Assembly: GCA_014706295.1 (NCBI GenBank)
Contig: JACSVZ010000037.1
Location: 4,836,001-4,900,000, forward strand
Source of the DNA: Lycocorax pyrrhopterus obiensis
Taxonomy: Eukaryota; Chordata; Aves; Passeriformes; Paradisaeidae
Reading direction: 5' to 3'
DNA: 64,000 nt
Part shown: in pieces, positions 26,701 to 39,138 of the stretch
Position numbering within the stretch: the first letter of the stretch is position 1
Layout: each line of letters starts with the position of its first letter
The notes under the pieces: generated by a model
Told to the model about the DNA's origin: nothing
The model's database searches: none
The model's input: only the letters and a program-made list of their open reading frames with translations
Program-made: the position numbers and the translations under genes

Positions 26701-28687
26701 GGCTGGATCAGGTGGCACGGAATAATACAGGCTAATGAAATACAGCACAGCTTTCCATTACTGTTAGTTTTTACAGTGTCGTCATTACGTGTAATTTATG
26801 TTTAAAAAATTCAATTTTATACAAGGCTCTGGGAAATAGGGGTCTGCAGGTCACCCGACGACTTTTAACGGCTCTGAGAGTCCTTATTGCACTCTACTGT
26901 TCCAACAAAATGTTAATAATAAATAATAAAAAAATCCTCTTTTACTTTTTCTCTGGTTTGCATATCTTGCTCTGTCTTTTTAATTACAAGTGGCTAAGGA
27001 GAGTTTGGGGCTCTAGATGATGTCAGGAGTTATCCCCTTTGCTGATGCTCCCAGAGGGGGGTTACTATCTGCTTGCTTTTCTTTTGTCTGTCTATCAATC
27101 ACCCGGGATCCTGTAAATGGAGTAAACACAGCTGAGGAGAGGGAGATACTTAACAACCTCTCTCCCAAACCCTCACCCTCTGACATTGCCCTCCTCTCCT
27201 CCATTACACTTCATTTTATTATAGACTCCAAAAAGCTTAGCCAGGAAGAGGAACTGCTGCTGTATTTATTTATTTGTTTATACTTGTTATGCCGAAATAC
27301 TTTTTATTTTAACCTTTTCGTTCCTGACTGACTCACTGTGTAATTCCTAGCATTGTTCTGTTAGTCTGATTTTCCTTCCTTATTTTAGTGCTGTGCAGCT
27401 GAGGTTAGAGCACCCTTATCAGTTCTGATTGCTGCTTAGTCACCCTGATGGGTTAAAGTGTATCATGTTTCTGAAAGATTGCACTTGCATAATTAACAGT
27501 CTCATAGATGAATAGAGCTGTAAGAATTCAAAGCTCTTTCAGCAACTTTTCAAATTACTTTTATTTCTGCATTTTTCAGCCTGACAGTTGAGACCAGTTC
27601 ATGTCCCTTTGATGTGTGGGTTCCTTTACTAAAGTTTGAGCTGGAAGTGCAGCCAGCAGGATGTTTACATTCAAATGCAGTGTCTCAGTGTAAATCAAGG
27701 GAAAAAAATCAGAGTGATGTTTCTGAAACCTTAGGTTTTGTTCAAATGTTGGGTTGGGCTCAGCCTCACGAATGACCATGTGTGAAAGAAAATGGATCAG
27801 GAGACTTTGCCTTTTTGACCTTTTTGAAATACATTCAGCTAAGCACAGAGTAGGAGGTAGGAGACAGATTTGATAACAGTCACCCAGCACTGCATGTAAC
27901 TGACTGAACAGGTGTAATCATTAGTCTGGATCAGATCCCAGAAGGATTTTATGATGATTCTTTTAAAATGTGGCCATGTTCTTTCTGAGCAGAGTTGACT
28001 CAGTGGCTTCCAGGAACAGAAGTGTAATGTCCTTTCAGCGTGCCGACCAAGAGATCTCCCTTTTAGTCATACGGTACCAGGCACTAACTTCAGGTGGTCA
28101 CATAGTTTGTTGTAGCTAAACAAGTTGCCCGGTGCTACTTTGTTTTCTCCTTAATAGAAAGTGTGTGGGGAAAAAAACAACAGCTGCCACCCCCTGCCTC
28201 ACACCCTCTCCTGCCTTTTGTCCCCGCTGAAGGGTGGGTGGGGGGTTGCTTCAGGGTGGTCTTTTAGAGTGGTAATAAAGCTCGCTTTGGAAACCCACTA
28301 AGGAACTGAATTTTTCCACCACCTTTCCTTATTATGGCAGATTTCTTAATTTCACCTAAACAGAAATGTCTCCCCAAAACTGATGTAGCCTTCAGGTTGT
28401 GAAAATCTTATGTGAATTACTGGACTGAGCAATGTAAGGAGGAATATAATGAAGAAAAATATATTTTCAGTGCATAGGATGGGAAAAAGGTTGTCACTAA
28501 TATGTTAGAGCCTGCGTCAGAAGAAGAAAAAGCAGTGGCTCGTCTAGTTAAGTTCATGGAAGGGTTTTACATTGCAATTATTGCTGCTGTGTTTTGACAG
28601 AAAATAGGTAAAACTCACATCTCCTGAGTTTTATTTTTGACTGCCAGAGGTTCAGTTCTGACCTTGGAGCACTTCTCATATCTGTAT

Positions 28688-28775
28688 GTCTCACCTCTTC
28701 CTCATCTGTGAAATATGGGTAACAGTACTGTAAGTACTCCTCTGCTTCAGAGTGGTCATAAGAGGAACAGTATTT
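28688..28775 (+). mobile_element. MIR-like remnant
   Basis: TCTTCCTCATCTGTGAAATA followed by TGGGTAACAGTACTGTAAGT corresponds to the MIR core TTTCCTCATCTGTAAAATGG followed by GGATAATAATAGTACC. GGTCATAAGAGGAACAG downstream fits the GTTGTGAGGATTAAATGAG segment. It is diverged but in order. Confidence 0.6.
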
Positions 28776-30317
28776 TGATGTACATGAGGTCCTTAAATAG
28801 TAATAGATATTATAAAAGGACATAAACAGACAGTCAAGTCTTAAAAGTTCTTGTACAAAAGAGCTCTTTATACAACACCCGAGGTGCAGGCACCAAGAGA
28901 TGCTCATGACAACCCATTTCGTTCTCTGACTTGCTCTGTTTCTGTGTTTGACTACAATTTACAGAGGCTGAGTGATGCCTGCAAATTGAGTGGCAGCAGT
29001 GACAATCAAAAAAGAGGGTCAGCAAGAGCCTTTGAGTGCAAAACAATCGTGAGTGCTGGATTATTCAAATCAACACCCTGAAGCCTGAAAAGGAATTTTT
29101 AAAGCTTTGTGAAAATTATGACATTCTTTGCAATGGCTGTGGTGCTGTAGAGGAATGAAATGGATGGTTGGGGGAAGGGAACAGGTTTGCATTCTGTGGG
29201 GCTCTGAAGACAGTTTCCGCGCATCCTTCTCCTCAGCTCAGTCCTTGCTCAGTACCCTCTGCGGTTAGATTATTCCTTGCAGATAGCAATCAACTGGAAG
29301 GAAGTGTGTGTCTAATTTGCATGAGATTATTTAAAACAAAAAAAAGGTCTGCATTAGTCAGGGTGATGGTAAACAACGCAAAGAGATGCCTTTTATAATA
29401 TAGCCGTGGCTCAGCTTTCAAAGCCAAATATCATTCACTTACAATTGGCAGTTTCCTTTATTGTTCCTTTTAACCTTTTGCATTCTGCATGGACTTGATC
29501 TTGCTGCAGCTGCAGAACAACGAAAATGTTTGTTTTCCAAAGTGTTGGAAAGTGGATTTAGAGCAATTCCACCGTTAACTGAGGTGATTTTCTTGAGATA
29601 CCTATTTGAGAGTTATACTAGACACAAAGCTCTAGTTTTTGTGACACTGCTTTTGCATCCAAGGACAGTGGTATTATTTTTGGGTTGCCAATTTCCTGCT
29701 AGATTAGAACAGTGAATGAACATGGGTACTTTTTCATGTAGTGGTAGGACTGTGGTGAAATAAAGCAAGATGAGATATTGGAACAAATGACACTTAGATC
29801 TGGTTTAGAAATTCACACTTCTGTATGTAATGAATGTATCAAAGTTGAATAATGTGGGCATGGAAAACTCATACTGTGTGCATACAGGTGTGTAGGTGGT
29901 GAATTCGAAAAAAATCATTCCAGAGGGAAATGTGATGAGTTGGCTATAATTGCCTGAGGAGAGAATATCTTAGAATATCTTGTCCATTTTTGTTACTGTG
30001 TGTGAGAAATGACCAGCATGAAGACAGGTATATTTCTGAGTGCACAGATGACTCATCATTACTGCGTGTCCACCAGGCAGACTTACTCCATATATATGCT
30101 TAAGGAATCAGCTCCAGGTCTCCCTTGGTCTTGAGGCCAAGGTGACAAGGCCTTAAAAGCATCTTGTCCAAATGAATGAAGAGGTTTTCCAAGGTGATGG
30201 CAATCCCAGTCTTCTCCTCTGATAATTGAGAAGGGATGTAGTTGTGATATTCTTCTGTCTAATGCCACTAGTACCATGGCCAAGACCACTTCACAAGGCA
30301 GCAGAATAGTCCAGGGA

Positions 30318-30345
30318 AGTAGTAGAAATTCTAATTTCTACTACT
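30318..30345. repeat. 28-nt palindrome (13-bp perfect arms, 2-nt spacer)
   Basis: AGTAGTAGAAATT at 30318-30330 is followed by CT and then the exact reverse complement AATTTCTACTACT at 30333-30345. The nearly absent spacer makes this a cruciform-capable palindrome in PEX14 intron 3. No repeat family or binding site was recognised. Confidence 0.9.
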
Positions 30346-32270
30346 CAAACCAGGAATTGCAATGTCAAAGGCTTCCCATCGTTCTGTCATTCACATCAGC
30401 TTTTTCTTCACAGCACAGCAGGGTTTAAATGGAAACAGTGATACTTGTCCCTAGTTGGCAAGATCAGAATAATCCTAAAGGCTCATTTTATCTGTAGAAG
30501 ATTTTAGCTTTTTTCTCAAACAGGATGAGAACATGGTATGGTTAGGAAACAACAGACATTGTTTTCTGCCCTTTTTGCAGAATGAAGATCCTCCATTACT
30601 TCTGATGTTTCTAAGTGTTAAGTATTATCAGATTTGCATGGAAATAGAACAAAATGCCACATTTGCAGCCAGCAACTAATATTGTCTCCATCTTTATGGA
30701 ATCCGGTAGTTGCTGGTGATCTGCAGTGTTGGCATCTGTTTATGGGTTCTACATTGGATAATTAGTAGCTGGTTAAAACAGTTTCTTTCTGATTGGACTT
30801 TGCTTTTTAACATGTATTAGACACTATAAATACTGCTTTTGTGAGTAGAGCAATATGCTGAGTTGTGTTTATCTGCCTTTTATTACACTCACTGCAAGTC
30901 TTGTTCTATATTGTTTCGTGTGGTTTTGGTTCCTTACTATTTGAGCCATGCATCAAATACAAGTGACAGGGTGATTCTGTCAGATTGCTGGACCAAAGAT
31001 CAGGAACTTTCGATTTCTGATACTGTTTCTTACACTGGCAATATTTTGTTGTTAGAGAAATCACTGAACTTCTCTGAAATGCTCTGTGGAGTAGATGAAT
31101 AGTGTCTCACAGGAACTCAGTTTCTCACACGCTCACAGGAATAGGGAGAAGATCTGTTAATAGTTATAAAGCCTTCTGAGTACCACAAGCACTGTGTTAG
31201 TGCTTATGATATTAAATAACAGTTCTGAGACAGACTTGTGTATTTATTTCTGGCAATATTGTTTGTGCTACAGATTATTCTGTCTAGACCCCCAGTATGC
31301 AGTGAAGTTAAAGATCCTGAAAAAATTTCTTGAAAATTAGCTAATATGCCCAGTGGCCTGACCATTTTCTATATTGCATGTCCCTGTAATGTTAAAAAGC
31401 TAAGTTTTTTAAAGGATTAAGTTCAGGAATTTCATCTACCAGCAATGCTTTATGGATCTCGAATGGGGGTGATGGGAGAGAAAGTATTCCCTCATTTTTC
31501 TCCCAGTGCTGTCCTGTTCATACCATTTTCCTCACTGTGCTCAGTCCCTACAAGAATCATGTGAGAATCAAGTGGTCTGCCTCTTATCTTCTAAATCTCT
31601 CTCCTTAAATCCATATTCTCACTTCCCGCCTTTCTGAATGTTTTTGCATACACTTTATGTATGGTGAAAGGTCCTGAATCCCTTCATGTGTTCCTCCTAG
31701 CAGGGACACTGGGTTTTTACATGCTTCTGTGCAGGAGAGTAACACAACCAGTGATACACAGCTGTCCAGCTCCCACTTCATGGCTGCCATCTGAGTACTA
31801 AAATTCTTTTTCTAGAGGATGTTTTCTGCTGTTGGAAAAAATAATCCAGCTGTGCTTCCTTCTTCAGAGATGCTGGTCATCATGAGTCCTTTAGCTGCTT
31901 TCCTTTTCCCCCTCGTTGGCCAAATTCTTTCCATATGTTGTGGCCAATTACAGATGGTCATCCTGGCGTTTCCTGATGGCAGGAGTCACTGCAGCAACGT
32001 ATACCATGTGTGCAGCGTTACTACAGCTCTGTGTGAAATGAAAACCAGGCTGCCCTGGGGCAATCTAATCCTGCACCGATGGGCCGGGGCAATGCTCAGC
32101 TGAAAGTTTGGGCTTGGCCTTGTTTTGATCTGTTTTGTTATAGTTTTATTTCCTCCTTACATTCTGTGTCCCATTCATACTAATCACAGTCAGTCCTGAT
32201 TTTTTTTTCTTTTTATTTCTGCATTTGTCATAAAATAAAGCAAATTATTCCCGTCTTCGGAAACGATCTA

Positions 32271-32282
32271 GACTAATTAGTC
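32271..32282. promoter_or_regulatory. Palindromic homeodomain-like site GACTAATTAGTC
   Basis: This is a perfect 12-bp palindrome centred on TAATTA, the dimeric half-site arrangement used by paired-class and related homeodomain proteins. A second TAATTAG lies about 20 bp downstream. The surrounding 32.1-32.6 kb is AT-rich with scattered CpGs and lies about 450 bp before exon 4. Binding is inferred from the motif only. Confidence 0.35.
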
Positions 32283-32733
32283 GTCTAACCCAATAATTAG
32301 TTTTTTGTTTCCCTGTCTGTTTTCATGCATTATTGTTAGTTTTTTCCCCTCTTTTTTTTTTTACACCATTACAGATTAAAATGAGCCACATTTGCAGTTG
32401 ATGGTATCTTTTTTTCGGGGGAAGAATGGAGAATTGCAATAGAAAGCTACTTCAAAAGCAGCAATAAACTCAAGGATAAATTAAGGAAATTGAATGAGCC
32501 ACATTTGGAAGCAGCGTTGAGGCTAATATTCTGTCGCTTAAGGTTAAATTGCAACAGAGAAAGAGAGAGAGGGAGACATTCCAGTGAATCCAAAATTGGG
32601 GAGGCATTACTGCTCAAGTCAGTGCCAAAATTCTTTGCAGCTTGAAAGGGTTCTGCCTGGCTTGAGAATTTAATTATGTGTGCATCAAGTGGGTAAAGGT
32701 GCTAAACTGATTTCATTTCCTCTGCTCCCCCAG

Positions 32734-32856
32734 GCCTGACAGATGAAGAAATCGACCTGGCTTTCCAGCAGTCGGGCACAAGCACAGATGAGCCACAGTC
32801 CCCAGGTCCTTCTACACACCCGGTGCCAGCTCAGCCTCCTCACACCGTGGTGTATA
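32734..32856 (+). CDS. PEX14: PEX14 exon 4: end of N-terminal domain and linker
   Basis: The exon completes the Gly codon from exon 3 and reads (G)[15 protein letters not shown], the last helix of the PEX5/PEX19-binding domain, nearly identical to mammalian PEX14. A proline- and serine-rich linker follows ([20 protein letters not shown]). This linker is less conserved in the family and connects to the membrane segment. The acceptor is CTCCCCCAG and the donor is a consensus GTAAGT at 32857. The exon ends with one base of a Ser codon that exon 5 completes. Confidence 0.97.
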
Positions 32857-35800
32857 GTAAGTAACACTTCGAAAAATATCTGGTCCCAATTGCTTTCTGC
32901 TGTGATTTCTGCAGCGATTTCACAGATTCGTGTGCCGCATCCTGGATTTCAATTCAACTGATGATACTTTTTGTCATAATCAGACACCAAATGTTACTTT
33001 GAATGCACTTTGTGGTTGTTGATGCCTGTGACAAGATCATGTTACACAAGGAAAATGAGATACAAATGATCACTGTCTACAAACAAATGTCACCCATACC
33101 AGCCAGTGACACCTCTTGACCTGAAGGTGGAGAGTCAATACAAATTAGATTCTGACACACTGTAAGGACGTCAGAAAAGCACTTTGTCAACACGGGACTC
33201 AGTCTTCCCTTCTAAAACTTGGAAAACTTTTCTCTCTGATCTTAAATAATCTGAGGTGTAACAGCAGAAATTCTGTGTAGACTATGCGGATGTGATTGTA
33301 TGATTTTTGTGTACAAAATACTCTCTTAAAGAAATTTTAAAGTCCCAACATAATCTGTGTAGACTCAAAATTTACATATATATTTGCATTTTAAAACAAA
33401 CCTCGCAAAAAAGTATCTAAGCTCCAAACAATAAAAACCAAAGTACACACCATTAAAAATCCATCAAAAGAAGCTGTTCAGCTCACATGTGTCTGGTAGT
33501 TTGAAAATCACTTCACTTACCTGCCAAGTATAAAGAATAGGATTTTGTTGCTGCTCTTAAACAGCTCTGTGGCAGATATTGACTGATGTAACACTCCACT
33601 AGAGCTGTGTTTATTAGTTTATGGCACAGGTTTGCTATTGCTGGAGACAATACTAGACTTGCTTTCTGAGTTTTTAGCTGCTCTGGTTTGGCACAGTTTT
33701 AGACGAAAAACTTTTGTGGTAGTATTGGGCTCAGAACTGGAATATTTCTGGCTGTTGTATTGTGTGTGCTGGTGAACTCCAGGGCTGAATTCTGCCTCCT
33801 AGGCTAATTCCTGTCTGCTGTAGTCCACAGAAAATGCCAGGAAAGCAAAATCTGCTGTCTTGCTGTAGAAGCAGAGCTAGATCCCTCTTGGTGCTATCCG
33901 TTGCTCATTCAAATAACTCTTACCACAACCCAGTACTGGAAGAGTTAATCTTCCCGTATTTCAGTGTTCCATTAGTACGAGTAGAGCAGGGAAGAAGCAT
34001 GCAGTTCAGCCTGGGAAACACTGTCATCACTGTTAACCCTGGCAGCTTTATCACTCTTTGCTTGTTTTCCTTTTGCTATTTTGAGTTTCCTCAAAGCAGC
34101 AGCTCCCACTTTCTTCTTGCTAGGTAAGAATCTTAACTAAAATTTCAACATCAGAATGTTCCCAGTAACAGCTTGAAAGAGAATTTTGAAAGTATGATTC
34201 TGTAATGCTTGGAAATCAAAGGTGACTAAAAATACCACCAAATAAAAGCCTTCGCAGGGGTTCTAATTGTAAACTGGTGCTGTAGCTTTGTGATCTGGTT
34301 GGTGCTTTTTAAATAATTTGAACCCAAAGCTTTTCCCTGTGAGGCAGTCCTTTTCAGCAGCCCCCACAATCAGGAAAGGGCTGACAATGAGTTCATTAGG
34401 TATTGTTCCTCCCCACTCTAGCCATTTGTTGTAGACCTTCTATTTAAGCTTAACATCTAAATGGATGTATAAAAAGAATAAATAGCTGGACATACATGGT
34501 ATTTGTTTGACCAAAATACTTGTTTTGATTAGTTTTCATCTGTGCCCTATTCTAGTTCTTGACTGGTGTAGTACTGGTGGGTGTTAATGATGGATCCATC
34601 TTTGTTGTCTTCCTATTAAGTGCTTTCCATGGTATCAGAACTGCAAAAGCCATATGTGAATTTTTCTAGACCTGATGGATGAGACTGTGCAGTGGCTCAG
34701 TGCTCTTTCAAGGTTGTCGTTTGCTGTAGGTTATTTCATCAGTTGGATGCTAATTGTGCAATGAATATTTCTGAATTGGTCCAAATCTGCTTCAGGACAG
34801 TTTTTTCTGTGATAGTTTACTAAGTCAATTTATCTTTCACAGGTTTTGTTAGGGATTGTCATGTACAGAGGAAGATAGATACTACTTTTTCTGTCTAGCT
34901 GTTATGCTTATCTTCTCACAGAGTATTTGTGACACTGAGCTGGAATGCTGCAAGATTTGAAGTTTGAAAGAATATCTAAAGGACTAGTGAGATAGAGAGG
35001 CTGCTGAGTCTGTACACTGATTTGTCAATGGGAGCAACTCATGTTGAAGAGCTTATATTGAAAAAGACTGCAAGCTGTATTTGCCTTCCCCAAAGAAGAC
35101 ATTGAATTTCTTGTGAAGCAACATCTGATCTGCTTGAGCTTAGGTCTTGAAGACTGTGAACCACTTTGTGTTTGATATTTTTGGTTCTTTTTAAGCTTTT
35201 TTTTTGAGTAGTTTTGACACCTCTACACAAAACACAAAGTGAGGAGGGCTTTGTGCTGAAAAGCAGAGGCTTGCATTTTAAGAAATCTAATTTCTCTCTG
35301 CACCCTCTTCCCACAAGGTGTTGCTGCTTCATGTTTAAAAATTACATTAAAACTGTGGGTTACAAGTACAGAAGTTCAGGATGGTTCAGAACCAGCTCAA
35401 GCATTTCTTCAGCAGGAATGAAGCAAACAGCCAAGCTGATGATCTTGCCAGTAATGCCAGTGTAAGATGCCCACTCCTGTGAGTCACAGCAGTAAATCCT
35501 GTGTACCCCTTTTGAATTTGCTTCCTTTCAAGCAACAGGGATCTCCTGCTGTTGCCACCACAGTCTGTTCTATTTCTTAAATTCATACCGCTTAAATACT
35601 TCCTTTTGTACAATTGAACTTAATGTTCTAATGTTTTATTGGAAGTACCTGTAATTTGTATAAATACTTCCTAATTCTTGAAGAGTTAACAAGAAAAAAA
35701 GCACACTTGTAAGCCTTCAGAGTAGCATACGTCTTGTATGCTGAACCCCTTCTGGGTTTGGTTGAAGAGAAAGTATAAAAACTTTTTTGGGGAAGAGACA

Positions 35801-37251
35801 ATAATTAAATTTCTAGTATTTTAGGTCAATACCATCTCTACTACTTCTCCTCTTGTTCTGGAGGAATAATTCCTTCCCTCTAGTTTGTACTTTTGCCAAG
35901 AGGTGTCAAAACTGCTTAAAAAAAAAGCTTAAAGAAAGCTTGAATTTGATTAATATAGAGAAACAAGACTTTGCCTGACTGATAATAAAACTGATAAATG
36001 ACATTTGAATTACTTGTAGCAGTAATTTATTACATAAAATATCTTTTATTTGACATGCGATTAGTTGCTGGAAGCATCACTCAATCTGACTAGTTTAAAC
36101 ATGCTCTAAAATGAACCCCCAGTAAAAAAACAGGGCTGTCTGCTATTGGTGTTATGAAATACACTAATCCAGCACTGAGGACAAAAATCTGACTTTAAAT
36201 ATTTAAATGATTAATTTGTTGATTTTTTTTTTTAACCTTTCTAACCCATATAATTACAAGCAAACTCAGGGGAGTTTCTGAGCAAGGTGTGCAAAGCTGC
36301 ATGCTTACCATCCAGCTATTGTCTGTGTTGTTCCCCATGGTATTTATGGGCTCCATTTATTGGGGTTTGTGCAGATTTTACACCTGCTTAAAAATCAGCT
36401 CCAGTGACTTTTTTCTTGCTATTTGGATCTTCTTTTCCCATCCCTTCTTCATTATGTGGAAGTCGGTAAAATACAGACTGTTTCCTCTTACAATTAAAAA
36501 GGGTAACTAGAATCCAAACTTTTTTTTTTCCCCCCCTAACATCTTTCCATGGATTCGCTGTTTTCTTTTGGAAATTCACCTCTTCCAGCATCAGTTTCTA
36601 CAGTTTTAGAAGTGGATACACATACTAGTGAAGCTGACCTTAAGTTGGATGCACAAGGCCTAATTAGTCGCTGTTAGGAAAGTTAATTCTTAAGTGAATG
36701 GGGATCTTAAAAATAATAGGTGTTTACTCTGGAAATGTGATTTACAGTGACTGCTGTGGAAATTAAATACACTTAGCAAAAACACAGACATATACCTGGA
36801 GAAAATGTCTGTGTCCCTTCCATTTGACTTCTGAAGGTCTCTCAGTAGAATGGTTTGGTACTTTCACAGTGCCTAAAGTAACTGGGCTGTCAGTGCTTTT
36901 TCACTTTAACTGAATTTTATTTGTTTTACAAGTGGAGAAATTGAGAATATGCACAGTTGGTGTGAGCATGGAGCTTAAAACAGAGAAACTCCTAAACCCC
37001 TTTTCACATCTTCATGCTGTAGATTAGAGAATTGCAGAGAAAAAGAAAGGTTGAGTGTGTATTTTAGGCAGTGACTGTGACATTCTTTGTAACATCGTGA
37101 AGTTGCTGTGGTCAGTGCAGAGCCTTTACTGCATCCCTCACTCACTCACTTCTTCTCTCCACCCCCCTCACTTTTTTTTTTTTGTCACAAGACAGATTTC
37201 ACACATCTCTAAAATGAGTAAAATGGCATTTCAGCTTCTTGTCTTTATAGA

Positions 37252-37425
37252 CTCTCTGAACTTTAGGAAAGATCATTCTGGTCCCTTTTCATTAATAATG
37301 AAAACCAGGGGGCAATAAAATGTTCTTAGCTCAAGCATTACAGGAATGGAGGGAGAGATGAGTGAGGTGAAAGGGCAAAGCAGATGGATTCCTACAGGTG
37401 TGTCTCCTTCCTGCTCGGAGGTCAG
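37252..37425 (+). repeat. Diverged direct repeat, copy 1
   Basis: CTCTGAACTTTAGGAAAGAT starts the copy, with CATTCTGG, AATGAAAACCAGGGGGCA and CTACAGGTGT following in order. The same blocks recur about 970 bp downstream. The two copies could be an old local duplication or two insertions of one interspersed family. Confidence 0.6.
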
Positions 37426-38220
37426 TGGAGCTGGGAGGGAGTTTGGGACAGCCCATCAAGGACAGCCATGGGCAGGATTCACAGGCCCCTGAGATAATTA
37501 ACCCTGTACAACAGCAGCTCAGCCTGGAACAAATCATATTGTTATAGAAGGATATTTTTAGTCAGAAGTTTAGGGGAGAGAACTGGACAACCAAGAGACT
37601 TCAGATACCAGAAGTGGCAGTGGGGGCACAGCGCAGAGGGGAAAGTGGGATAGATGGCTGCGGTTCGCAGCAAGATTAGCGAGAGATCATTTTAAATCCT
37701 GACATGTACACAGCCAGTTACTGCAGCTTAGCTGACGTGTGTTAACTCATTAAGTAAAAAAGTTATGATAATTTGATCATGTGCCTAAGCTCCAAAACTG
37801 CAACTGCAGCAACCCAAAATACTCCTGGTGACACTATTCACCAGTTCTGACAGAGATGCCTTAATTTGTTCAGATTTCTAGCCAGAGGATAATTTCAGGA
37901 GCTGTGTCCTAAAATGTAGCAAGAAGCTCTGAGTGCCAGTATTTGGGAATCAGACCCAAACACTCTAGACCCTAAGGGCTGGGATTAGGGGCAACTTTTG
38001 GAATGAAATGCCTGCAGAAGAATTCAGCAACAAGCAAAATGGCAAAAGGTGAGCAAAGCAGAAAGGAGACCAGCAGGCACCCATTTCAGCCAGTTAAGCC
38101 TCCTTTTGAATGCCTAAATTGAGACTTTGGAGAACATAATGCATTTATGAGACAATGTAGTCACACGTAGGTTTGGAGACCACACCAGTCTCCCATCTCG
38201 TCAGTTCTGCCCACATCCTG

Positions 38221-38380
38221 CCACTGAACTTTAGGCAAGATCATTCTGCATCCTCTTTATTATTAAAGAAAACCGGGGGCAGTACAAGGTTCATTCAGGG
38301 AACTGCGAGGGAGGTGACAGGATAAGGCTGGTGGAAAACTACAGGTATCTTCTGATTCTGCTAGAAGGAGCAGGGCATAC
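38221..38380 (+). repeat. Diverged direct repeat, copy 2
   Basis: CCACTGAACTTTAGGCAAGA, CATTCTGC, AAGAAAACCGGGGGCAGTAC and CTACAGGTAT match copy 1 in order and spacing with many substitutions. By eye, similarity is strongest in the first 70 bp and fades near the ends. Confidence 0.6.
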
Positions 38381-39052
38381 CATATCTTTGCTTTCCTCTG
38401 TGGAGCCTCTAAGCTTCTGTGCAGAATTGTGTGTTAAATATCTCAAGCTTTTATCTGCTTCTTTACCTCTCTCTGTAAATATTTAATTGCATATTTTCTC
38501 TCTGCTCTTTATGTGTGCTTTGGTCCCTATTTGTAATTTAAGCTTGAAAGACACTGGATCCTTCCTCATTGAGATGGTCCATAATTGCTGACACAGTTTT
38601 CATAAACCCATTTATTGCCCTGATAGATTTCTCTTCTTTCTTAAAACACTCCCTTCTTTCCTTTCTCCTGCACTCTTCTGGGTCTCTGGCTCTGTCCCCA
38701 TTTACAAAAATTATGATAGTGGAGAACAATAGGTATTCAACAATAGGTAAGGAGTTAACCTTAGCTAGTACCAGCCCCAGAGACAGTTACCTGGGTTCAG
38801 AGTGCCTTCTGCAAGGAAAGAGGAGGGCAAAACAGCTTGATGGACCCTTTTTAATTGCTGCTGTGGTTTCTCTCCCTGTGACACTACAAGACCAGTGTCA
38901 ATGCCAAAGGTCTGGCCAGATGTTTAAGTGTCCTCAGCCAAAGGCCTGCACACTGTGTATTAATAATTGCTCTTTTCTCTGATAAAATGGATGTACAAAA
39001 ATGTTGTCACCTGCAGTTCTGACTATGATTATTTCTTGATTCTGACCTTTAG

Positions 39053-39138
39053 GTCCCCCTGGCTCCAGATGGCGAGATTATGGTGCTTTGGCTATCATAA
39101 TGGCAGGAATTGCCTTTGGATTCCACCAGCTCTACAAG
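39053..39138 (+). CDS. PEX14: PEX14 exon 5: hydrophobic membrane segment
   Basis: The exon reads (S)[18 protein letters not shown] followed by [16 protein letters not shown] and the run [17 protein letters not shown] are the conserved PEX14 membrane-embedded segment. This segment carries the GxxxG/AxxxA-like small-residue spacing linked to oligomerisation. It anchors the protein in the peroxisomal membrane, where PEX14 contributes to the docking and translocation complex. The acceptor is CTTTAG and the donor is AAG|GTAATA. The exon ends in phase 0. Confidence 0.97.

Larger units (their letters stand above)
12824..32733 (+). other. PEX14: PEX14 intron 3 (about 19.9 kb)
   Basis: No coding exon was recognised in this large intron. 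Scattered old SINE fragments of the MIR/CORE type are visible near 15960, 19725, 21600, 23600 and 28690, with weaker ones near 17890 and 31040. There is a 28-nt near-perfect palindrome at 30318-30345. Two segments, 26480-26960 and 32110-32560, combine AT-rich sequence, TAAT cores and isolated CpGs in a way typical of conserved developmental enhancers. The rest is unremarkable AT-rich DNA whose short open frames look like chance. Confidence 0.85.
32857..39052 (+). other. PEX14: PEX14 intron 4 (about 6.2 kb)
   Basis: The intron is bounded by GTAAGT and TTTAG. No coding sequence was recognised. It contains two diverged copies of a ~150-bp segment in direct orientation, starting at 37252 and 38221. 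There are T runs near 36225, 36520 and 37165. The rest is unremarkable AT-rich intron. Confidence 0.85.

Noticed and set aside
31819..32103. 94-codon open frame upstream of PEX14 exon 4
   Set aside because: There is no similarity to PEX14, no flanking splice sites of note and no domain. It is intronic.
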